Source: an uncultured Eubacteriales bacterium (GTDB lineage Bacteria > Bacillota > Clostridia > Christensenellales > Aristaeellaceae). From it: a DNA stretch of 45,148 bases. The DNA lies in contig CACZXF010000051.1 in NCBI GenBank assembly GCA_902785105.1, forward strand, positions 43,520 to 88,667. Direction: 5' to 3'. The position numbers and the translations under genes are program-made. Under the pieces are notes generated by a model. It ran no database searches and was not told the origin of the DNA. It was given only the letters and a program-made list of their open reading frames with translations. This document shows, one piece after another, positions 41,111 through 45,148 of this stretch (the first letter of the stretch is position 1; each line of letters begins with the position of its first letter).

Positions 41111-41141
41111 AGCATTTGAGCGCAGGTGCGCGGTCGGTTGG

Positions 41142-41304
41142 AAAATTGGAAGTTGTCGGGGTGACGACTCCCTCAGTCACGCTTCGCGTGACAGCTCCCT
41201 CTGAGAGGGAGCCTTTTGGAAGGCGTCCTAAGGCTCCCTCTCAGAGGGAGCTGTCGCCGAAGGCGACTGAGGGAGTCTTCCTCCCCTACAAATACCTTCG
41301 TTTA
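41142..41304. repeat. Core-C repeat with both shell ends
   Basis: Left shell AAAATTGGAAGTTGTCGGGG, core C (GACTCCCTCAGTCACGCTTC, GCTCCCTCTGAGAGGGAGCC, its inverted partner, and CGACTGAGGGAGTC) and right shell CCCCTACAAATACCTTCG. It occupies nearly the whole coaBC-priA gap and is the best example of the shell around core C. Confidence 0.92.
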
Positions 41305-41314
41305 TGCAGACACA

Positions 41315-42499
41315 TCACATCAGCCCCGCCACCCGGTCCAGTATGGCATCGGCGGTCTGGCGCTTGGTCATCAGGGGGTATTCGGTGACGTGGGTGCGGG
41401 TGATGAGGGTGACGGCGTTGGTATCGACGCCGAAGCCGGCGTCCTTGCGGGAGACGTCATTGGCGACGATGAGGTCGGCATTCTTCCGGTCCAGCTTGCC
41501 CTTGGCGTTGTCCAGCAGATTGTCGGTCTCGGCGGCGAAGGCCACCAGTATCTGTCCGGGGCGCTTGCGGCAGCCCAGCTCGGCGGCGATGTCGGTGGTG
41601 TTTTTGAGGGCCAGCGTCATGCCCTCGCCGGTCTTTTTGATCTTCAGCTCGGCGAAGGTGGCGGGGGTGAAGTCAGCGGGGGCGGCGGCCTGGATGATCA
41701 CGTCCGCCCACCGGCTGTTGGACAGCACCGCCCCGCAGAGCTCGGCGCTGGATTCCACGTCCACCACTGCCAATCCGCTGGGCCTCGCCAGACTGACCGG
41801 CCCGGAGACCAGCACCACCTCGGCGCCCCGGTCCCGCGCCGCCTCGGCGATGGCGTAGCCCATCTTGCCGGAGGAGCGGTTGGTGATGTAGCGCACCGGG
41901 TCGATGCGCTCCACCGTGGGCCCGGCGGTGACCAGCACCCGGACGTCCTGAAAATCACGGCGGGGGTTCAATATCGCGTTGATGGCCTCCACGATGGCGG
42001 CGGGCTCGGACATGCGGCCCACGTCGTCATCCCCGCAGGCCAGCCGCCCGGACTCCGGGCCGACGAAGCGCACGCCCCGCCCTCTCAGCGTCTCCAGATT
42101 CGCCTGTGTGGCGGGATGGCGGTACATGTTGGCGTTCATCGCCGGGGCCACCAGCAGCGGGCAGGTCATGGCCAGCGCCGTGGTGGACAGCAGGTCGTCC
42201 GCCAGCCCCCAGGCCAGCTTGGCGATCATATTGGCCGTGGCGGGGGCCACGACGAACAGGTCCGCCCACTTCGCCAGGGCGATGTGCTCCATGCCATCCC
42301 GGGGGGCGAAGGTGTCCACATGGGCGGGATTGCCGCTCAGCGCCTCGAAGGACAGCGGCGGCACGAATTTGCAGGCGTGCTCCGTCAGCACCACCCGCAC
42401 CTCGGCCCTCTGCTTTTTAAGCCTGCTCACCAGATCGCAGGCCTTGTAGGCCGCGATGCCCCCGGTGACGCCCAACACGATCCGCTTGCCTGCAAGCAT
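41315..42499 (-). CDS. coaBC: Bifunctional phosphopantothenoylcysteine decarboxylase / ligase
   Basis: Two steps of CoA synthesis. 394 residues from ATG 42499 (after AAAGGGTG). The frame upstream to 42643 is repeat-encoded. The CoaC half contains the FMN-binding GVTGGIAAYKACDL, VVAPATANMIAKLAWG and VAPAMNANMYRHPA, with the Cys flap GRLACGDDDVGRMSEP. The CoaB half begins near DVRVLVTAGPTVERIDPVRY and has NRSSGKMGYAIAEAA. Confidence 0.96.
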   Translation of the reverse strand: MLAGKRIVLGVTGGIAAYKACDLVSRLKKQRAEVRVVLTEHACKFVPPLSFEALSGNPAHVDTFAPRDGMEHIALAKWADLFVVAPATANMIAKLAWGLADDLLSTTALAMTCPLLVAPAMNANMYRHPATQANLETLRGRGVRFVGPESGRLACGDDDVGRMSEPAAIVEAINAILNPRRDFQDVRVLVTAGPTVERIDPVRYITNRSSGKMGYAIAEAARDRGAEVVLVSGPVSLARPSGLAVVDVESSAELCGAVLSNSRWADVIIQAAAPADFTPATFAELKIKKTGEGMTLALKNTTDIAAELGCRKRPGQILVAFAAETDNLLDNAKGKLDRKNADLIVANDVSRKDAGFGVDTNAVTLITRTHVTEYPLMTKRQTADAILDRVAGLM

Positions 42500-42514
42500 G
42501 GATATGCACCCTTT

Positions 42515-42625
42515 CGGAATTGAGAATTGAAAATGGAAAATTGATAATTGAGGGCGACGGGAGGCACGGCGATGAACATCGCACAAGCCCTTGTAGGGGC
42601 GGCGTTTCGCCGCCCGCTCCCCGCG
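42515..42625. repeat. Core-D arm and half core-A upstream of coaBC
   Basis: AATTGAGAATTGAAAATGGA is a single core-D arm. CTTGTAGGGGCGGCGTTTCG with CCGCCCGCTCC is a half core-A. With the core-B element that follows it explains most of the 455-bp gap 42500-42954. I see no gene in the remainder (42626-42747). Confidence 0.8.
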
Positions 42626-42747
42626 GAATGCGACAGCTCGCACCCGGCTGGAGAAGAAATGTCAACCCCGATTTTAGCACAACAAGCGAAAGCCGATCTG
42701 TGCAATCGGGTTTCGCCCTGCTGTGCGGTATTGAATTGTTGGGATGT

Positions 42748-42945
42748 CGATAAACAGGGATTTGTGGGGGTGTTTGTTCGAGGCCACCTCATCCGCCCTC
42801 ACGGGCACTTGACAAGGGCCTGCCGGCCCCATCTCACTGAAAACAGTCCACTGGACTGTTTTCCAAAAGCCTTCCCCTTGAGGGGAAGGTGCCCCGAAGG
42901 GGCGGATGAGGTGACCTACCCGCTCACCCCTACAAATTCCAATTT
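42748..42945. repeat. Core-B repeat with both shell ends
   Basis: Left shell GATAAACAGGGATTTGTGGG, core B with both palindromes, and right shell CCCTACAAATTCCAATTTAC just beyond the rpoZ stop codon. Confidence 0.92.
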
Positions 42946-42954
42946 ACCGAAATA

Positions 42955-43173
42955 TCAGATCTCGGTGTCCTCCGCGTCCTCGCCGCGGGAATAGGTGATC
43001 AGCCGGCGGTTGATCTCCTCGATGGCGATGGTCAGGGGCTTGGTTTCCTTGGTGTCGATCAGCGGCAGGCTGCCGCCGATGAGCTCGCGGGCGCGCTTGG
43101 ACGCCTCCACCGCCAGCGTGTAGCGGCAATCGACCTTTTCAAGCAGTTCGCCGATGGGGGGTTCGGTCATCAT
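42955..43173 (-). CDS. rpoZ: RNA polymerase omega subunit
   Basis: A 72-residue omega subunit that stabilises RNA polymerase assembly. Seen: IGELLEKVDCRYTLAVEASK and RARELIGGSLPL, then TIAIEEINRRLITY. ATG 43173 is preferred because AGGAGG lies 10 nt upstream. The next in-frame ATG follows directly. It is 20 bp after gmk. Confidence 0.93.
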   Translation of the reverse strand: MMTEPPIGELLEKVDCRYTLAVEASKRARELIGGSLPLIDTKETKPLTIAIEEINRRLITYSRGEDAEDTEI

Positions 43174-43192
43174 GGTGCAAATACCTCCTGAT

Positions 43193-43831
43193 TTAAGCGT
43201 TGAGGGATTCATTCAGATCATCGAGGAAGGCCCGGTTGCGGTCCAGCGTCCGGCGCTGGGCGGTGATGATGGCGTAGACCTCGTCCGCCGCCACCTCAAG
43301 GGCGTCGGGGCGCACCGACCAGTCCTCGTGGATGATGATGTAGTGATATTTATAGGCCGTGGCGCATTCCTTTGCCACGTTGTTCAGCCGCACGCGGATG
43401 GATTCCTCCGTCTCGGTGCCGCGGTGCCGCAGCCGCGCCTCCAGGTTTTCCCGGCTGGGTGGACAGACGAATATGCCCGTCACCGTGGGGTCCTGGGCCA
43501 TGGCCTGGAGACAGCCCTGGACGTCGATCTCGAGGATCAGGTCGTGCCCGGCGTCAAGCTGCTTCCGCACGACCTCCTTCAAGGTGCCGTAGCGGTTCTG
43601 GTGGACGTGGGCCCACTCATAAAAGGCGTCCTGAGCCACCAGTTCATCGAAGCGTTCCTCGGTCACGAAGTGATAGCTCACCCCGTCGATCTCCCCCGGC
43701 CGGGGCTGCCGCGTGGTGCAGGACACCGACAGCGACACGTCGGGATGGCGCTTTAGGAGCATTTTCACGATTTCAGACTTGCCCACGCCCGCGGGCCCGG
43801 AGATGACGAACAGCCTGCCACGATTTGCCAT
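43193..43831 (-). CDS. gmk: Guanylate kinase
   Basis: Phosphorylates GMP to GDP. 212 residues. P-loop VISGPAGVGKSEIVKMLLKR (the usual GPSGVGKGT reads GPAGVGKSE), GMP-binding SVSCTTRQPRPGEIDGVSYH, FYEWAHVHQNRYGT and LILEIDVQGCLQAM. Lies between yicC and rpoZ. The remA gene often found between yicC and gmk is missing and a repeat occupies the place. Confidence 0.96.
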   Translation of the reverse strand: MANRGRLFVISGPAGVGKSEIVKMLLKRHPDVSLSVSCTTRQPRPGEIDGVSYHFVTEERFDELVAQDAFYEWAHVHQNRYGTLKEVVRKQLDAGHDLILEIDVQGCLQAMAQDPTVTGIFVCPPSRENLEARLRHRGTETEESIRVRLNNVAKECATAYKYHYIIIHEDWSVRPDALEVAADEVYAIITAQRRTLDRNRAFLDDLNESLNA

Positions 43832-43889
43832 AGGAAATTTCCCCTTTATTCATATGTATGTATAAATCACGTGACTATTCAGCGTCCTG

Positions 43890-44041
43890 ACAAATCGGAA
43901 TTTGGCGGGGAGTCAAACCAACCTTGTAGGGGCGCCGTTTCGGCGCCCGCTCCTAACGAAACACATCGTCCTACCCGGCGGGCGGCGCAACGCCGCCCCC
44001 TACAGGAGAGCGGATAACTCCTCGACAAATCCCCATTTACA
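43890..44041. repeat. Core-A repeat with both shell ends
   Basis: Left shell CAAATCGGAATTTGGCGGGG, both core-A hairpins (TTGTAGGGGCGCCGTTTCGG ... GGCGGGCGGCGCAACGCCGC) and right shell CCTCGACAAATCCCCATTTA. Lies between yicC and gmk. Confidence 0.9.
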
Positions 44042-44060
44042 GGGCTGAATAGCTGCCAAA

Positions 44061-44930
44061 TCACTCTACATTCTGAAGCTGTTCCCGCAGCTTCTCGATC
44101 TCCGCCTTCATGTCAACCGTCAGGCGGGTGATGGGGATGTCCTGGGACTTGGAGGAGATGGTGTTGGTCTCCCGGTTCAGCTCCTGGACCAGGAAGTCCA
44201 GACGGCGGCCGATGGGCTTTTCGTCCTCGAAGAGCTTGCGCAATGCCTCCACATGGCTGCCCAGGCGGACGATCTCCTCGTCGATGGCGCTGCGGTCGGC
44301 CATGACGGCGACCTCGGTCAGCAGGCGCGTCTCGTCCATCTGCTGGCCGATCAGCTCATCAACGGCGGCTTTCAGCCGGTTCCGGTATTCCTCCACGGTC
44401 TGGGGATAGCGGGCCTTGATTTCGCCGGTCATCCGCTCGATTTCATCCACATGGGCCGAAAGGTCCCGCTTCATGGCCTCGCCCTCCCGGCGGCGCATGT
44501 CCACGAGCTGGTCCAGCGCCGCGTTCAGCGTCTCCACCATCAGCGCGGTCACGGCTTCCTGGTCCTCCTCGGCCTCCGTCACCGTCAGCACGTCCGGCAG
44601 CTTCGCGATGGCCATCAGGCTCCGGTCGTCCTTGAGTCCCGCCTCCGAAACCGTGCCCAGCGCGCGGGCGTAGGCGTCGTAGAGCGCCCGGTCCACGTTC
44701 ACCGTCCGGGCGTCCGAGCGCAGGTTTTTGTAGGTGGCGAACACGTCCACATGCCCCCGGCTCAGCCGCGCCCCGATGGCCTTGCGGGCCGCTTCCTCAG
44801 CGAACATCAGGTTTCTGGGCATACGAAAGGCCAGGTCCAGAAACCTGTGGTTGACGCTCTTCAATTCTATCGTCAATTGCCGCCCGTCGATCTCCCGAAA
44901 GGCGCGGCCATAGCCCGTCATGCTCAGCAT
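44061..44930 (-). CDS. yicC: YicC family endoribonuclease-like protein
   Basis: 289 residues from ATG 44930 (MLSMTGYGRAFREIDGRQLT). The N-terminal YicC-like domain has SVNHRFLDLAFRMP, and the C-terminal DUF1732 part has GRRLDFLVQELNRETNTISS. In E. coli YicC is reported as an RNase acting on a small RNA. In Firmicutes it heads the gmk-rpoZ block. An in-frame TTG further upstream is less likely because the conserved family start is MxSMTGYG. Confidence 0.93.
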   Translation of the reverse strand: MLSMTGYGRAFREIDGRQLTIELKSVNHRFLDLAFRMPRNLMFAEEAARKAIGARLSRGHVDVFATYKNLRSDARTVNVDRALYDAYARALGTVSEAGLKDDRSLMAIAKLPDVLTVTEAEEDQEAVTALMVETLNAALDQLVDMRRREGEAMKRDLSAHVDEIERMTGEIKARYPQTVEEYRNRLKAAVDELIGQQMDETRLLTEVAVMADRSAIDEEIVRLGSHVEALRKLFEDEKPIGRRLDFLVQELNRETNTISSKSQDIPITRLTVDMKAEIEKLREQLQNVE

Positions 44931-44969
44931 AACCCCGATATCCTCCCCCAAAAGTCACTTACCCCTTTT

Positions 44970-44998
44970 ATTATAACACATCCCGCTTCTTTTGCCTA
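44970..44998 (-). promoter_or_regulatory. Promoter of the yicC-gmk block
   Basis: On the minus strand TAGGCA (44998-44993) and TATAAT (44975-44970) with a 17-bp spacer, about 40 bp before the yicC start. The -35 matches consensus at four of six positions. Confidence 0.65.
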
Positions 44999-45048
44999 TG
45001 CGGTAGCAGAAAATTAAAGTTGAAAGGGAACGATTCAGTCTGTTCTGG

Positions 45049-45148
45049 TAAATTGGAATTTGTCGGGGAGACGGGGGTTCACCTCATCCGGCGCTTCGGT
45101 GCCGCGCCTCAAATCTTCGATTTGAGCCGTGGCAGTCTGGCCTTTGGC
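45049..45148. repeat. Shell end and start of another repeat core, cut by window edge
   Basis: AAATTGGAATTTGTCGGGGA is a clear shell end, followed by CACCTCATCCGG and a core with CGCTTCGGTGCCG and AAATCTTCGATTTGAG hairpins that differs from cores A-D. This may be a further core type or a core-B variant. The rest lies outside the window. Confidence 0.75.

Noticed and set aside
1-45148. CRISPR array as an explanation for the repeats
   Set aside because: The repeats are dispersed singly between genes, palindromic and 80-240 bp long. There are no regularly spaced direct repeats and no cas genes.

Overview
The window is GC-rich DNA (roughly 60% or more by eye) with the gene order of an anaerobic Clostridia-type Firmicute. 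Diagnostic blocks are rimP-nusA-rnpM(ylxR)-ylxQ-infB-rbfA-nrnA-truB-ribF and yicC-gmk-rpoZ-coaBC-priA-def-fmt-rsmB-rlmN-prpC-prkC-rsgA-rpe with rpmB beside it. The high GC and the very dense intergenic palindromic repeats resemble uncultured gut Clostridia. I cannot name a genus from the sequence.

Layout. 1-900: a small membrane-anchored protein between repeats. 1131-10298 (minus): galM, then four tandem genes for secreted protein-tyrosine-phosphatase-like proteins, then gltX and a DHHW/SGNH-like protein. The third phosphatase gene carries an amber codon in its signal peptide. 10474-11088 (plus): a multi-pass membrane protein behind a perfect TTGACA-N17-TATAAT promoter. 11100-11600: a decayed IS1182-like transposase fragment and two minus-strand tRNA-Ser genes. 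11833-15935 (minus): a heparinase II/III-like protein, a UPF0340 protein, a TrmH-family methyltransferase and an alpha/beta-hydrolase-like protein. 16347-28865 (plus): a zinc ribbon protein, murA, the rimP-to-ribF translation/RNA operon, a CAT-like acyltransferase, a peptidoglycan-binding protein and a 58-residue membrane protein. 28939-44930 (minus): rpmB, rpe, and the rsgA-to-yicC housekeeping block, including two tandem peptide deformylases. The plus and minus blocks converge on a bidirectional terminator at about 28868-28924.

The genes outside the phosphatase array are mostly the ordinary machinery of translation (tRNA charging, initiation, ribosome maturation, formylation/deformylation, rRNA and tRNA modification), wall-linked signalling (PrkC/PrpC, MurA) and CoA/FAD supply.

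Two things stand out. First, the intergenic spaces are filled with a modular repeat system. A common terminal shell (about AAACAGGGATTTGTCGGGG in inverted orientation) surrounds interchangeable palindromic cores, called A, B and C here. A fourth, AT-rich or GGGGAAT-type repeat (D) lacks the shell. These elements sit at gene ends, donate stop codons and C-terminal tails, and at two adjacent operon junctions (rbfA/nrnA and nrnA/truB) lie between diverged duplications of about 70 bp of the original overlapping gene junction. Second, the phosphatase array encodes what looks like a fusion of a SAM-hydroxide-adenosyltransferase C-terminal-type beta domain to a CX5R phosphatase domain, amplified to four copies next to galM.
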